DNA of 64,000 nucleotides from Lentibacillus amyloliquefaciens (GTDB lineage Bacteria; Bacillota; Bacilli; Bacillales; Amphibacillaceae), in contig NZ_CP013862.1 of assembly GCF_001307805.1 (NCBI RefSeq), forward strand, positions 2,232,001 through 2,296,000, written 5' to 3'. Position numbers and translations under genes: made by a program. Shown one piece after another: positions 49,204-58,865 of this stretch (the first letter of the stretch is position 1; each line of letters begins with the position of its first letter). Under the pieces are notes generated by a model. It had not been told where the DNA came from, did not search any database, and was given only the letters and a program-made list of their open reading frames with translations.

Positions 49204-49451
49204 ATTATAATTAGGTTGCTATCTTAATTTCATTTTTAAAATGATGATCCGGGATAATCCGAAGTTCTATAATACTTGTCGTGTTGCAACTTAATTCGTT
49301 GAATCCGTACTCCTAATAAGCCTGCACACAGCAGCCTGTTCAGTGATGTGAGCGGCTAGCTAATAACTCTTTATAATAAGATTGTTATTTTAATTTCGGT
49401 TAAAAATTATAATTTACTATATATACTGTTCGTCATTTTTTATATTCAAAA

Positions 49452-49526
49452 TGGCTGGGCTAGCTGGATTCGAACCAGCGAATCACGGGATCAAAACCCG
49501 ATGCCTTACCGCTTGGCTATAGCCCA
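49452..49526 (-). tRNA. tRNA-Gln (TTG)
   Basis: Acceptor TGGGCTA/TAGCCCA, anticodon TTG in TTTTGAT, CCA encoded. Confidence 0.96.
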
Positions 49527-49531
49527 ACAAG

Positions 49532-49608
49532 TGGCGGTCCGGACGGGACTCGAACCCGCGACCTCCTGCGTGACAGGCAGGCATTCTAACCAGCTGAACT
49601 ACCGGACC
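49532..49608 (-). tRNA. tRNA-Asp (GTC), upstream copy
   Basis: Same tRNA as at 42992, one base different in the D arm; CCA encoded. Confidence 0.97.
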
Positions 49609-49634
49609 CAACCAATTAATATAAGAAAAAACAA

Positions 49635-49706
49635 TGACCCGTACGGGACTCGAACCCGTGTTACCGCCGTGAAAGGGCGGTGTCTTAACCGCTTGACCAA
49701 CGGGCC
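49635..49706 (-). tRNA. tRNA-Glu (TTC)
   Basis: Acceptor GGCCCGT/ACGGGTC with a G-U pair, anticodon TTC in CTTTCAC, CCA not encoded. Confidence 0.95.
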
Positions 49707-49712
49707 ATGATA

Positions 49713-49803
49713 TGGCGGAGAAGGAGGGATTTGAACCCTCGCGCCGTTTACACGACCTACACCCTTAGCAGGGGCGCCTCTTCAGCCACTTGAGTACTTC
49801 TCC
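49713..49803 (-). tRNA. tRNA-Ser (GCT)
   Basis: Class II tRNA with long variable arm, acceptor GGAGAAG/CTTCTCC, anticodon GCT in CTGCTAA, CCA encoded. Confidence 0.95.
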
Positions 49804-49808
49804 GTAAA

Positions 49809-49883
49809 TGGCTCCACAGGTAGGGTTCGAACCTACGACCGATCGGTTAACAGCCGATTGCTCTACCGCTGAGCTACTGTGGA
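49809..49883 (-). tRNA. tRNA-Asn (GTT)
   Basis: Acceptor TCCACAG/CTGTGGA, anticodon GTT in CTGTTAA, CCA encoded. First gene after the promoter. Confidence 0.96.
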
Positions 49884-49935
49884 ATAATTGAAATGGCACG
49901 TCATCCAAAAGCTATGAATGACTGCGACGAAAAAT

Positions 49936-49964
49936 ATAATACAATAGATGACTGTTAATGTCAA
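49936..49964 (-). promoter_or_regulatory. Promoter of the tRNA-rRNA array
   Basis: On the minus strand TTGACA, exactly 17 nt and TATTAT lie 53 bp before tRNA-Asn. I see no equally good promoter right before 16S, so this one may read through into the rRNA genes. Confidence 0.82.
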
Positions 49965-50096
49965 TAGTTTTGAAAGAGAGATTTTTGACAGCCTGTCGAA
50001 AGCTGTTTTTTTCCCTGCCATTATTTAAGGCTTATATAATTTAACATGCAAGTTACCTCGCGTCAACATGGCACAAGTCAAAATTCATAATTATTC

Positions 50097-50567
50097 TCAG
50101 CCATTGTTAAGACTGGCATTCAAAACTAGCTTGCCTCCGCACTTTCCGCATCTGTATTTCTTCAAGTCAACTCTACGCACACGCTTGTACGAATGACCAC
50201 AATCTGCACATTTATAAATATACTTGAAACGATTTTTTGCAGATGGCAATGGCGAACAGTGCCTTGGTGATCCGGTTGCTTTTAACAGCTCTTTAAAATC
50301 CTTGTCACCATGTTTGAAACCTTTTCCTTCTATATGAAGATGATAGTGACATAATTCATGTTTGATAATCCCGATTACTTCATTATCATTAAACTCCGCC
50401 GTATACTTAGGGTTCAGCTCTATTGTTCTTTTAACGGGAAGATACCGGCCGCCGGTTGTTCTGAGCCGGTAGTTATATATTGCCTTATCTCTAAATGGCT
50501 TGCCAAAAAACTTCATTGATATGTCATGCACGACTTCATTCAGTTCTTTTTCATCCAGCAGACTCAT
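50097..50567 (-). CDS. sprT: SprT-like zinc metalloprotein
   Basis: SprT-family protein of 156 residues. It has a zinc-peptidase motif, GIIKHELCHYHLHIEG (HExxH, about 66-81), and a C-terminal zinc ribbon, YKCADCG and YRCGKCGGKL. I chose ATG 50567 with AGGG upstream. Its place between tex and the trnS tRNAs matches ydcK of B. subtilis. The protease activity of the bacterial family is not established. Confidence 0.9.
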   Translation of the reverse strand: MSLLDEKELNEVVHDISMKFFGKPFRDKAIYNYRLRTTGGRYLPVKRTIELNPKYTAEFNDNEVIGIIKHELCHYHLHIEGKGFKHGDKDFKELLKATGSPRHCSPLPSAKNRFKYIYKCADCGHSYKRVRRVDLKKYRCGKCGGKLVLNASLNNG

Positions 50568-50687
50568 GAATATCATCCCTCATTGGCTAATCAATCATAT
50601 TCTACCATAGCAGTTAAGGTTATGAAATACTCATTTTTCCAGCTTGTTTATTTACAATAATTTTAAATAAAGATTGATTTTTAATAA

Positions 50688-50715
50688 TTGATTTTTGATA
50701 GATTTGTATTATAAT
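50688..50715 (+). promoter_or_regulatory. Sigma-A promoter of katA
   Basis: TTGATT, 16 nt and TATAAT lie 45 bp before the katA start. No convincing PerR box overlaps it. Confidence 0.7.
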
Positions 50716-50759
50716 AGAAGTTGTACAAAACATTTCATTCAAGGAGAGGTGTTTAGATA

Positions 50760-52235
50760 GTGAGTAATGAAAAGAAGAGAATGACAACGGCTTCTGGAGT
50801 TCCTGTTGGTGATAATCAGAATTCTATTACAGCCGGTCAAAGAGGTCCTACCCTTATTCAGGACGTTCACTTTCTGGAAAAAATGGCTCATTTTGACAGA
50901 GAGCGTATTCCTGAGCGTGTTGTTCATGCTAAGGGTGCAGGCGCATTCGGATATTTCGAAGTAACAAACGATGAGATTTCCAAATATACCAAAGCTGATT
51001 TCCTCAGTGAAAAAGGAAAGCGTACAGAAATGTTTGCCCGTTTTTCAACGGTTGCCGGCGAAAAAGGTGCCGCTGATACTGAACGAGATCCACGCGGTTT
51101 CGCTTTGAAGTTCTACACCGATGAAGGAAACTATGACTTGGTGGGCAACAATACACCTGTTTTCTTTGTCCGCGATGCCATGAAGTTCCCTGATTTTATC
51201 CACACACAAAAACGCAATCCGCGTACAGGGTTGAAAGATAAAGATGCAGTTTGGGATTTCTGGTCATTATCACCGGAGTCACTTCACCAAATCACTTATT
51301 TGCATGGTGACCGCGGCATCCCTGCAACTTTCCGTCATATGAACGGATATGGAAGCCACACTTACAAATGGGTGAATGATCAAGGTGAAGCCTTCTGGGT
51401 AACTTACAGTTTCATAAGCGATCAGGGTGTTAAAGGCCTGGATGCTGACGTGGCCGATCAGCTTGCCGGTGAACAACCGGATTATCATCGGGAAGATTTA
51501 TACAATGCCATTGAAAATGGTGACCATCCTTCCTGGACACTATACGTTCAAATCATTCCTTTCGAGGATTATAAAACGTATAAGTGGGATATCTTTGATA
51601 TTACCAAAACAGTATCCAAAAAAGATTACCCACGTATCGAAGTTGGAAAAATGGTATTGAACCGTAATCCTGAGAACTTCTTTGCTGATGTTGAGCAAGC
51701 CGCACTTTCACCAGCTAATCTGGTTCCCGGAATTGAAACATCACCTGATAAAATGCTGCAAGGCCGTCTGTTCAGCTATTCTGATACACAGCGTTACCGT
51801 TTGGGCGTCAACCATCAGCAAATTCCGGTTAACCGTCCAAAAGCAGAAGTCAACCATTACCAGCGTGATGGCTATATGGCTGTTAATGGCAATGGCGGTG
51901 GAAAACCGGTTTACGAACCAAACTCAATCGATGGACCAGTTGAAGATCCGGCATCAAAAATCAGTCCATTTGAAGTTGAAGGTGTTGCAGACAGCGTAGC
52001 CTATGACAGTCAAGATCATTATACACAGCCAGGTGATCTTTATCGTCTGATGAGCGAAGACGAAAAATCACGTCTCGTTAAAAACTTTGCCGATCATATG
52101 CGGCAAGCTACACGTGATGACATTAAACTTCGTCAAATCGGGCACTTCTATAAAGCTGACCCTGAATGGGGCGAGCGGGTTGCTGAAGAACTGGGATTAT
52201 CCGTTCCGGAGAGCGCTAAAGCCGTAAAAAATTAA
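50760..52235 (+). CDS. katA: Vegetative catalase KatA
   Basis: Monofunctional haem catalase that splits hydrogen peroxide in the cytoplasm. The 491-residue small-subunit protein has the distal His in [10 protein letters not shown] (His56), the conserved Asn in [10 protein letters not shown] (about 130) and the proximal haem ligand Tyr in [14 protein letters not shown] near 338. The start is GTG 50760 with AAGGAGAGG upstream. It is monocistronic and inserted, relative to B. subtilis, between sprT and tex on the opposite strand. Complete and normal. Confidence 0.96.
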   Translation: MSNEKKRMTTASGVPVGDNQNSITAGQRGPTLIQDVHFLEKMAHFDRERIPERVVHAKGAGAFGYFEVTNDEISKYTKADFLSEKGKRTEMFARFSTVAGEKGAADTERDPRGFALKFYTDEGNYDLVGNNTPVFFVRDAMKFPDFIHTQKRNPRTGLKDKDAVWDFWSLSPESLHQITYLHGDRGIPATFRHMNGYGSHTYKWVNDQGEAFWVTYSFISDQGVKGLDADVADQLAGEQPDYHREDLYNAIENGDHPSWTLYVQIIPFEDYKTYKWDIFDITKTVSKKDYPRIEVGKMVLNRNPENFFADVEQAALSPANLVPGIETSPDKMLQGRLFSYSDTQRYRLGVNHQQIPVNRPKAEVNHYQRDGYMAVNGNGGGKPVYEPNSIDGPVEDPASKISPFEVEGVADSVAYDSQDHYTQPGDLYRLMSEDEKSRLVKNFADHMRQATRDDIKLRQIGHFYKADPEWGERVAEELGLSVPESAKAVKN

Positions 52236-52247
52236 TCAATTTAAATT

Positions 52248-52284
52248 AAAAGCTGATGATCAGGATTGATCATCAGCTTTTTTA
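52248..52284. terminator. katA terminator
   Basis: AAAAGCTGATGATC and GATCATCAGCTTTT form a 14-bp hairpin with a 6-nt loop, ending in six T. It also faces the end of tex. Confidence 0.92.
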
Positions 52285-52354
52285 TAACATGATTTTTTTA
52301 AGTCCGGAAACCGGCCCCTGACCTTTGGTAAGACGAATAAGGAGCTGGTTTTTT

Positions 52355-54508
52355 CTAACGTTCGACCATTGAAAGGGCAATCCTTCCTTTATCAATATCA
52401 ATGCTTTCCACCCATACTGTTACGACATCACCAACCGATGTAATATCCATCGGGTGTTTAACGAATTGATTTGACATTTTCGAAATATGAACCAGCCCGT
52501 CCTGTTTCACCCCGATATCAACAAAGACACCAAAGTCAACAACATTACGGACAGTTCCTTGCATTTCCATGCCCTCTCGTAAATCTTCCATTGAAAGCAC
52601 ATTTTGTTTCAATAATGGCTTTGGTAAGTCATCGCGCGGGTCACGTTCCGGACGGCCGAGCGCATCCATGATGTCCTGTAAAGTCGGTTCACCAATCCCT
52701 AATTCAGAAGCAGCCGTTTGCACATCAATATTATTGAGCTTATCACGAAGTTCGGCTGTACCGATATCAGCCATTTCGCAATCAACCATTTTTAGAAGCT
52801 GTTCTGCATGATCATAACTCTCGGGATGGATTGGGGTTCTGTCAAATGGATTTTCACCATCCGGCACCCGTAAAAAGCCTATACCCTGTTCATATGTTTT
52901 AGCACCGAGACGCGGAATTTTCCGCAGTTGTTTTCGATTGATAAACTTCCCGTCTTCATTGCGTTTATTTATAATATTATTGGCGACTGTCTTACTTAAG
53001 CCGGCCACATGCTGCAGCAATGAAGCCGATGCTGTATTCACATTGACACCGACCTGATTGACAGCTGTTTCAACGATGAATGACAGAGACTCGTTAAGAG
53101 CTTTTTGTGCGACATCATGCTGATACTGCCCGACGCCAATCGATTTCGGGTCTATTTTGACAAGTTCAGCTAATGGATCCTGCACTCTTCTGGCAATTGA
53201 TGCGGCACTTCGTTCTTCAACTTCCAGGTCAGGGAATTCTTCACGTGCCAGTTTCGACGCTGAATAAACGCTTGCACCTGCTTCGTTCACGATAATATAT
53301 GGAATATCTAACTTATGGTTATTAATCACATCAGAAATAAACTGCTCGGTTTCCCGTGAGGCTGTTCCATTTCCAATCGCAATCAATTCAACATCGAACC
53401 GTTTGATGAAATCAAGGACCATTTTCTCTGCACCTGCTGTATCATGTTTTGGTGCAGTCGGAAACATGACGCTAACTTCATGGACTTTGCCTGTTTCCTC
53501 AACGACCGCTAACTTGCATCCTGTCCGGTAAGCCGGGTCGACACCAAGTACAGTCTTTCCTTTTAGTGGCGGCTGCAAGAGCAAGTTTTTAAGGTTTTTG
53601 GAAAATATATCAATAGCCTGTGCTTCGGCTTTTTCGGTCAGACTGCTCCGGATCTCCCGTTCGACAGACGGCTTAATCAGGCGTTTAAAACTGTCATCAA
53701 TCGCATCTTTGAGGATCTCAGCCGTTTCCTGGTTCGCTTTATGCGTAACAACCTTGCGCTCCAGATACGAAAGCATCCTCTCAGTTGGCGGCTCAACAGC
53801 TACTTTCAGCACGCCCTCTTTTTCACCGCGATTTAAAGCCAAAATGCGATGCGATACGACCGAACGGACTCCTTCTGTGTAATCATAATACATTTCATAG
53901 ATGCTTTTCTCATCTTTCGCTGCATCTTTTGCTTCTGAATGGATGCTTCCGCGTTTAAAGGTTTCGCCGCGTATGTATTCACGGTATTCCGGTTCATCGG
54001 AAATCCATTCGGCAACAATATCGTTGACACCTTTCAGCACATCTTCAGTCGAATTCAACTCATGTTCTTCCGATAAAAAGTCTTCCGCTTTATCAGATAC
54101 ACTGCTTAATTCCTGGTTCCATACCGATAAGGCTAAAGGCTCCAACCCTTTTTCTTTCGCTTTTGCTGCACGGGTCCGTCGTTTCTGTTTATAAGGACGG
54201 TACAAATCTTCCACCCGCTGCAGCTGTGATGCCTGTGTAATATCCTGCTTCAATTCTTCAGTAAGTTTTCCTTGTTCATCAATCAGACGAATGACTTCCT
54301 CTTTTCGTTCAGCCAGGTTCACGGCATATTGCCACTTGTCATGAATCAGCTTTATCTGGACTTCATCGAGCCCGCCTGTAGCTTCTTTCCGGTAACGGGC
54401 AATAAATGGCACCGTATTCCCTTCATCCATCATTTCAATCACTTTTTTAACAGCAGACGATTTGACGTCTGTTTCACTCGCTACCCATTGTTCCAGTTGA
54501 GTTGACAC
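52355..54508 (-). CDS. tex: Tex family RNA-binding protein
   Basis: Conserved nucleic-acid-binding protein linked to transcription, 717 residues. The order is an N-terminal helical region with FIARYRKEATGGLDE, the YqgF-like RNase H fold (VLGVDPAYRTGCKLAVV), helix-hairpin-helix repeats (VNTASASLLQHVAGLSKTVA) and an S1 domain at the end (GTVRNVVDFGVFVDIGVKQDGLVHIS). I took GTG 54508 because AAGGAGGAG lies 7 nt upstream; a longer start would extend 13 codons. It follows rsbX, as in B. subtilis. Confidence 0.93.
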   Translation of the reverse strand: MSTQLEQWVASETDVKSSAVKKVIEMMDEGNTVPFIARYRKEATGGLDEVQIKLIHDKWQYAVNLAERKEEVIRLIDEQGKLTEELKQDITQASQLQRVEDLYRPYKQKRRTRAAKAKEKGLEPLALSVWNQELSSVSDKAEDFLSEEHELNSTEDVLKGVNDIVAEWISDEPEYREYIRGETFKRGSIHSEAKDAAKDEKSIYEMYYDYTEGVRSVVSHRILALNRGEKEGVLKVAVEPPTERMLSYLERKVVTHKANQETAEILKDAIDDSFKRLIKPSVEREIRSSLTEKAEAQAIDIFSKNLKNLLLQPPLKGKTVLGVDPAYRTGCKLAVVEETGKVHEVSVMFPTAPKHDTAGAEKMVLDFIKRFDVELIAIGNGTASRETEQFISDVINNHKLDIPYIIVNEAGASVYSASKLAREEFPDLEVEERSAASIARRVQDPLAELVKIDPKSIGVGQYQHDVAQKALNESLSFIVETAVNQVGVNVNTASASLLQHVAGLSKTVANNIINKRNEDGKFINRKQLRKIPRLGAKTYEQGIGFLRVPDGENPFDRTPIHPESYDHAEQLLKMVDCEMADIGTAELRDKLNNIDVQTAASELGIGEPTLQDIMDALGRPERDPRDDLPKPLLKQNVLSMEDLREGMEMQGTVRNVVDFGVFVDIGVKQDGLVHISKMSNQFVKHPMDITSVGDVVTVWVESIDIDKGRIALSMVER

Positions 54509-54590
54509 AATTCGCTCCTCCTTTACTGACACTCTCAATTCTACCAAAAAAATGGCATAATGAAAAAAGACCGACTATGCCAAGCCGATC

Positions 54591-55193
54591 TTACGCTTCG
54601 TATTTTATTGCAATTAAAGTTGTATCGTCAGTACGTTCTTCACCCTCTGCATAGTTTGCATAAGTTTGAACGACCTGATTGACATCCCTGTTCAATAAGA
54701 ATCGCTTAGATAGGTCTTTATCCGTAACGCCATCAGAAAATAAAATAAAGTTCATCAACGGATCAAGTTTGTCCGTCACCACTTTAAATGGTCTGTGGTA
54801 ACCGGCAAGATATCCGGAATTCGGGATGTTTCGTTTTTTCTTGCCATTCTCAGGAATCGTAATAACACCAACATTCCCGATTGACGAGAACGAATAACGT
54901 TTTGCCTGAAAATCAATCCTTAAGATGCCTATGACAGCGCCACGTTTACCTGTCAACTTTTCATTACATCGTTTAATCAGCTGTTCAATTGTTAAATGAA
55001 TGTTTTCTTTAATGATACCGATCACGATTTCTGAGGACTCTTTAGCAAACTCCCCGCTTCCCAGACCATCCGCAAGCGCACAAATATATTCATTTTCTGT
55101 TTCTGTATAAAAATAGCTGTCTCCGCAGTAATATTGCTGTTTTTTTGCTTTTTGGAAGACAACTGTTTCAACTTTATTCAGTCCGTCAGTCAC
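54591..55193 (-). CDS. rsbX: RsbX, PP2C-type phosphatase of the stressosome
   Basis: Removes phosphate from RsbS and RsbR and so resets the stressosome after stress. The 200-residue protein has the PP2C core: YICALADGLGSGEFAKESSE (about 31-50) and, near the end, FILFSDGVTDKDL with metal-binding Asp, then DDTTLIAIKYEA. Its GTG overlaps the sigB stop codon by 4 bp. It is the last gene of the operon. Confidence 0.92.
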   Translation of the reverse strand: MTDGLNKVETVVFQKAKKQQYYCGDSYFYTETENEYICALADGLGSGEFAKESSEIVIGIIKENIHLTIEQLIKRCNEKLTGKRGAVIGILRIDFQAKRYSFSSIGNVGVITIPENGKKKRNIPNSGYLAGYHRPFKVVTDKLDPLMNFILFSDGVTDKDLSKRFLLNRDVNQVVQTYANYAEGEERTDDTTLIAIKYEA

Positions 55194-55981
55194 TCCAGAG
55201 CACTCGCGCTGTCAGATTGAAGTGCCTCGCGGAGTTTTCGCAATGAACGGCGCTGCAGACGTGATACGTGCATCTGGGATATACCGAGTCGTTCTCCTGT
55301 TTCTTTCTGACTCATGTGTTCAAAGTAGGTACATCGCAAAATCTCTTGCTCACGCTCTGATAGAACAGGTAATATTTTTTCCAGAAGCATTCGCTGATCG
55401 ACATTGTCAAAACCGCTGTCGCTATTGCCGACCAAATCCAATATTGCAACGGTGCTTCCTTCAGAATCTGCTTCAATTTTCCGGTCCACGGACAAGGCTT
55501 TATAACTTTTGCCCATCTCCATTGTTTCAAGCACTTCTTCTTCAGAAACATTCAGATAATCTGCAATTTCCGGTACTGTTGGCGAATCCTGGTTTTCAGT
55601 CGTCAGCTCATCAACGGCCTTTCGTATTTTCGGGCCCAATTCTTTAATACGCCGCGGGACATGTACACTCCAGGTTTTATCACGAATAAACCGTTTGATT
55701 TCACCTATGATTGTTGGTATGGCAAATGATTCGAACGATTTCCCGTAAGACGGATCATATCTTCTTACAGCAGCAATCAGCCCGATCATACCCACTTGTG
55801 ATAAGTCCTCATGAATACTGCTGTTTTTCGAATACTTTCTGGCAATTGATTCAACCAGATCGGTGTAGGTTAATACAACTTTTTCATTCAATTCTTCATT
55901 TTCCGGATCTTCTTGGAGGTCTTTAATCCATTGATATATTTCACCCTGACTCTTACTGTGTTGTTGAGATTTGGTCGTCAT
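55190..55981 (-). CDS. sigB: General stress sigma factor SigB
   Basis: Sigma-70 family group 3 factor that directs RNA polymerase to general stress promoters. The 263-residue protein shows region 2 (DLSQVGMIGLIAAVRRYDPSYGKSFESFAIPTIIGEIKRFIRD), region 3 and region 4 with helix-turn-helix MSQKETGERLGISQMHVSRLQRRSL. It is held by RsbW. The start at ATG 55981 lies inside rsbW (29-bp overlap), suggesting coupled translation of factor and anti-factor. Confidence 0.96.
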   Translation of the reverse strand: MTTKSQQHSKSQGEIYQWIKDLQEDPENEELNEKVVLTYTDLVESIARKYSKNSSIHEDLSQVGMIGLIAAVRRYDPSYGKSFESFAIPTIIGEIKRFIRDKTWSVHVPRRIKELGPKIRKAVDELTTENQDSPTVPEIADYLNVSEEEVLETMEMGKSYKALSVDRKIEADSEGSTVAILDLVGNSDSGFDNVDQRMLLEKILPVLSEREQEILRCTYFEHMSQKETGERLGISQMHVSRLQRRSLRKLREALQSDSASALE

Positions 55982-56429
55982 CAAGACCCACCCCGGCTTC
56001 ATGAAGGTACTTTGTCATTAATACGACTACACCAGAGTCGTTATTGATCTCAACCTTATCCATTAATGCATCGATAAGGAAAAGGCCAAAGCCACCTTCA
56101 CGTAGATTTTCAACTGACTCAGAACCTTCGTAAGGACCAATTCCTCCTTTAACTTTATTAAGGTCAAAACTGCCTCCATGATCCGCTACCATTACTTCAA
56201 GACGATTTTCATACAACCCAAATCCTACCGTTACTTCACCACTGTCTTCACTATGATATGCATGTTCAACTGCATTTGTAATTGCTTCGGAAACCGACAC
56301 TTTAAGATCTTCAATTGCTTCATATGAAAATCCAATCCGGGTCGCAATTCCGGACATACTCAAACGCACAACACCTACATATTCGGCTCTGGCAGGGACT
56401 TTCATTTCTATAAAATCAAAATTATCCAT
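55953..56429 (-). CDS. rsbW: RsbW, anti-sigma-B factor and serine kinase
   Basis: GHKL-family kinase of 158 residues that binds SigB or phosphorylates RsbV. The N-box SVSEAITNAVEHAYH (about 46-60), VADHGGSFDL and LREGGFGLFLIDALMD form the ATP site. It starts immediately at the end of rsbV and runs into sigB. Confidence 0.95.
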   Translation of the reverse strand: MDNFDFIEMKVPARAEYVGVVRLSMSGIATRIGFSYEAIEDLKVSVSEAITNAVEHAYHSEDSGEVTVGFGLYENRLEVMVADHGGSFDLNKVKGGIGPYEGSESVENLREGGFGLFLIDALMDKVEINNDSGVVVLMTKYLHEAGVGLDDDQISTTQ

Positions 56430-56761
56430 TAATCATTTTCACCCCGAATCGCAGTATCTATTGTTATGAGTTCATCAAGTCCCGTGATTCGAAATAACCT
56501 TAAAACGCGATCTTGTAATTGAATCAAGCGCATTTTACTATCGTTCTCATTCGTTGACTTCAATGCACTTATGAAAACACCAAGCCCGGTGGAGTCCATA
56601 TAATGAACATCTTCTAAATTGACCTCTATTTGGTTGCCCTCAGTTTTAGTCAATGGCAGTAATTTCTCTTTAAGCTCCGGTGCAGTATAAGCGTCAATTT
56701 CACCGGTGAGTTTCACTGATGACTTTCCGTTCCCCTCTGATATATCAATTTTCAAATTCAT
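56429..56761 (-). CDS. rsbV: RsbV, anti-anti-sigma factor
   Basis: STAS-domain protein of 110 residues. In its unphosphorylated form it takes RsbW away from SigB. The phosphorylated Ser is in YMDSTGLGVFISAL (Ser57). It is the first gene after an internal SigB-type promoter, so rsbV-rsbW-sigB-rsbX is autoregulated. Confidence 0.95.
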   Translation of the reverse strand: MNLKIDISEGNGKSSVKLTGEIDAYTAPELKEKLLPLTKTEGNQIEVNLEDVHYMDSTGLGVFISALKSTNENDSKMRLIQLQDRVLRLFRITGLDELITIDTAIRGEND

Positions 56762-56797
56762 TATTACCCTCCCGTTTTACTGTCCACTAGCTTACAT

Positions 56798-56823
56798 TTT
56801 CCCTGATTTATTTAAAATTAAAC
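56798..56823 (-). promoter_or_regulatory. SigB-dependent promoter of rsbVW-sigB-rsbX
   Basis: On the minus strand GTTTAA, 14 nt and GGGAAA match the sigma-B consensus GTTTAA-N12-14-GGGWAW, 37 bp before rsbV, the same place as the known autoregulatory promoter in B. subtilis. Confidence 0.82.
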
Positions 56824-56839
56824 ATTATTCGGGTATTGT

Positions 56840-57001
56840 TTTATCCCGCATATAACTGACAGTACGATCCCCACCTCAAATGCTCGATTACACGATGAAA
56901 ATTAGGTGGGGGGGGATGGCTGCCAGTACATGTCCGATTCGTTCATCTAACAATCAGTGGGGGAAGAAAGAAGCCCTCCACTGATTAAAGATTCACTTTA
57001 T
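56840..57001 (+). mobile_element. TTTAT-bounded hairpin element, copy 3 (IS200/IS605-like, non-autonomous)
   Basis: Left end TTTATCCCGCATATAACTG, a foldback with CCCCACCTCAAATGCTCG and AATTAGGTGGGG, the shared block CATGTCCGATTCGTTCATCT, hairpin AATCAGTGGGGG / CCCTCCACTGATT and right end AAAGATTCACTTTAT. It fills the whole space between the rsbU stop codon, which lies inside the right TTTAT, and the sigma-B promoter of rsbV. Confidence 0.72.
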
Positions 57002-58017
57002 TTAGTGACCGGCTTCTTTTTTAAAGCAATCAGTGTGAAATCATCGCGGAACTGGAAATTTTGCATCCGTTCAAAATGTTTATATACCTTATCGACCATT
57101 TCCTGTGCCGGCAAATCACTATACTGGTCAAGCACCTCGAGAACTTCTTCAGTTTCGATGAATCGGTCTCCCTGTCTGCATTCCGTTACGCCATCTGTTA
57201 ACAGAATAACCATATCCCCATCATGAAGCGACCGTTCATATTGCCGATAATCCGTTTCCGGCGAGACACCGAGCACAAGACCTTTTGCTTTAATTTCCTC
57301 AAATTTTTTCGTTTCTGCATTATAGTAAAAGCCGGGTTCATGGCCGGCCGATGCATAGTGTATTTTACTTTCGGAAGGGATAAATTGAGTGTAAAACATT
57401 GTAATAAACATGCTTGCATCAACATTTCGTTCCACTACGCGGTTTAAATTTTCCAGTATCGTCTTTGGACTCATCGTCGCTTCAGGGAGGCTGTCCATCG
57501 AATACTTAATCATCGACATGCACAATGCTGCAGGGATTCCTTTTCCAATCACATCTGCGACAGCAATCCCGATAGAATCATCACTGCCTTTGAGGAAGTG
57601 GTAATAATCGCCGCTCATCTGATTTGCTGAGACGCTGACAACACCGATATCCAAACAATCCACATCCGGTTTTGTCGTTGCAAGCAATGTTTCCTGCATG
57701 CCCGCCGCTATAGCTATTTCTGATTTTAATTCAGACTGTTCTTCCCGCAACGAATGGTTTTCCTGATGTGCGACACCGTAATTAATCATAATTTCCAATA
57801 AAAAATTCATCGAATACCGGAAATCGCCAGGCATATCCGGATGCAGCTCTTCCAATGCCTGAATATGAAGATTGATAATCTCCTCAGGTGGAATGTTATT
57901 CTTAATGAACATTTTGCTGATTTGTTCGGCACCATAAAGGGATTGTTCATCTTGGACTTCAATGTAATGCTTTAATAAGTTGCGATAGTTACTAATATTC
58001 GTATTCAGGGTTTCCAT
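56998..58017 (-). CDS. rsbU: RsbU, PP2C phosphatase for RsbV
   Basis: Environmental-stress phosphatase of 339 residues, activated by RsbT, that dephosphorylates RsbV. An N-terminal RsbT-binding helical domain (about 1-85) precedes an SpoIIE/PP2C domain with SVSANQMSGDYYHF, IGIAVADVIGKGIPAALCMSM, SAGHEPGFYY and VILLTDGVTE, the last two holding metal ligands. The stop codon is within a mobile element, so the last residues could have been altered by its insertion. Confidence 0.94.
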   Translation of the reverse strand: METLNTNISNYRNLLKHYIEVQDEQSLYGAEQISKMFIKNNIPPEEIINLHIQALEELHPDMPGDFRYSMNFLLEIMINYGVAHQENHSLREEQSELKSEIAIAAGMQETLLATTKPDVDCLDIGVVSVSANQMSGDYYHFLKGSDDSIGIAVADVIGKGIPAALCMSMIKYSMDSLPEATMSPKTILENLNRVVERNVDASMFITMFYTQFIPSESKIHYASAGHEPGFYYNAETKKFEEIKAKGLVLGVSPETDYRQYERSLHDGDMVILLTDGVTECRQGDRFIETEEVLEVLDQYSDLPAQEMVDKVYKHFERMQNFQFRDDFTLIALKKKPVTK

Positions 58018-58099
58018 TCATATCCCCCTTAAGTGAAACAGCAAAAAGAGGCGTTCACAAACCTATGTTCCCCTTCTTGGCTGTCTCTATTTCTTTGTC

Positions 58100-58501
58100 T
58101 TATTTTAACCATTTCATAACTTGAATTTCAGTGCCTTTACCTTCTTCTGATTTAATATCAAAATTATCAACCAGCCGTTTCACACCGGGAAGGCCGGCAC
58201 CAAGCCCGCCGGATGTTGAGTAGCCATCCTCCATTACCAGGCTGAGGTTTTGGATTCCGGGGCCTGTATCAAGTGAAAGAATAATGATTCCTTGATGCTC
58301 ATTATTATCCACGATTTCAAAGCATATCTCACCATCATCAGCGTATAAATAAATATTGCGGGCAAGTTCAGAAATTGCTGTAGCGATTCGGGCTTGATCC
58401 ACTGTCCCGAAGCCAACTTTCCGGGACATATCCCTGCCAAGCTGACGCGCTTTTACAATATCCCATTCTTGTTTAATTTTAACACAGGATTGAGGATCCA
58501 T
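58100..58501 (-). CDS. rsbT: RsbT, switch kinase of the stressosome
   Basis: Serine/threonine kinase of the GHKL fold, 133 residues, that phosphorylates RsbS and RsbR and, once released, activates RsbU. GFGTVDQARIATAISELARNIYLYA (N-box) and GYSTSGGLGAGLPGVKRLVD are diagnostic. I chose ATG 58501 (MDPQSCV, like B. subtilis MNDQSCV) over the ATG two codons upstream because its spacing from GGGGGA is better. Confidence 0.94.
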   Translation of the reverse strand: MDPQSCVKIKQEWDIVKARQLGRDMSRKVGFGTVDQARIATAISELARNIYLYADDGEICFEIVDNNEHQGIIILSLDTGPGIQNLSLVMEDGYSTSGGLGAGLPGVKRLVDNFDIKSEEGKGTEIQVMKWLK

Positions 58502-58503
58502 AG

Positions 58504-58860
58504 TCATTCCCCCAATTCCTGATGTAATTTTATCAGTCCTTGCTCTAAATCTAATGCTGTTGGAACGTCTTTTAAGTGCACGCCCAAATCAATCAATGTC
58601 ACCGCAACGGCAGGCTGAATTCCAGTTAATACGACTTTTGCCCCCATCAGATCAGACATTGATACAACGTCACCCAGCACCTTTGCTATAAAGGAATCAA
58701 TAATTTCCACTGACGTCAAATCGATTACAACACCTGTCGACCCTGTGTTATGAATTTTGTCCAATAAATCTTCTTGAAATTGGATAGCTGTATTGTCATC
58801 AATTTCTGTTTGAATCGAAATCAGTAAATAATCATGTAATTTTAAAATAGGTATACGCAT
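58504..58860 (-). CDS. rsbS: RsbS, stressosome scaffold/antagonist
   Basis: Single STAS-domain protein of 118 residues forming the stressosome core with RsbR. The phosphorylation site is in [17 protein letters not shown], and [17 protein letters not shown] is nearly identical to RsbS. ATG 58860 has GGGGAG upstream; a GTG nine bases earlier that overlaps the rsbR stop is the alternative. Confidence 0.94.
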   Translation of the reverse strand: MRIPILKLHDYLLISIQTEIDDNTAIQFQEDLLDKIHNTGSTGVVIDLTSVEIIDSFIAKVLGDVVSMSDLMGAKVVLTGIQPAVAVTLIDLGVHLKDVPTALDLEQGLIKLHQELGE

Positions 58861-58865
58861 TTTTA

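Noticed and set aside
50640..50730. PerR box upstream of katA
   Set aside because: The A/T-rich stretch contains TTATAAT, but the second half of the 7-1-7 palindrome does not match; it is explained by the -10 region.
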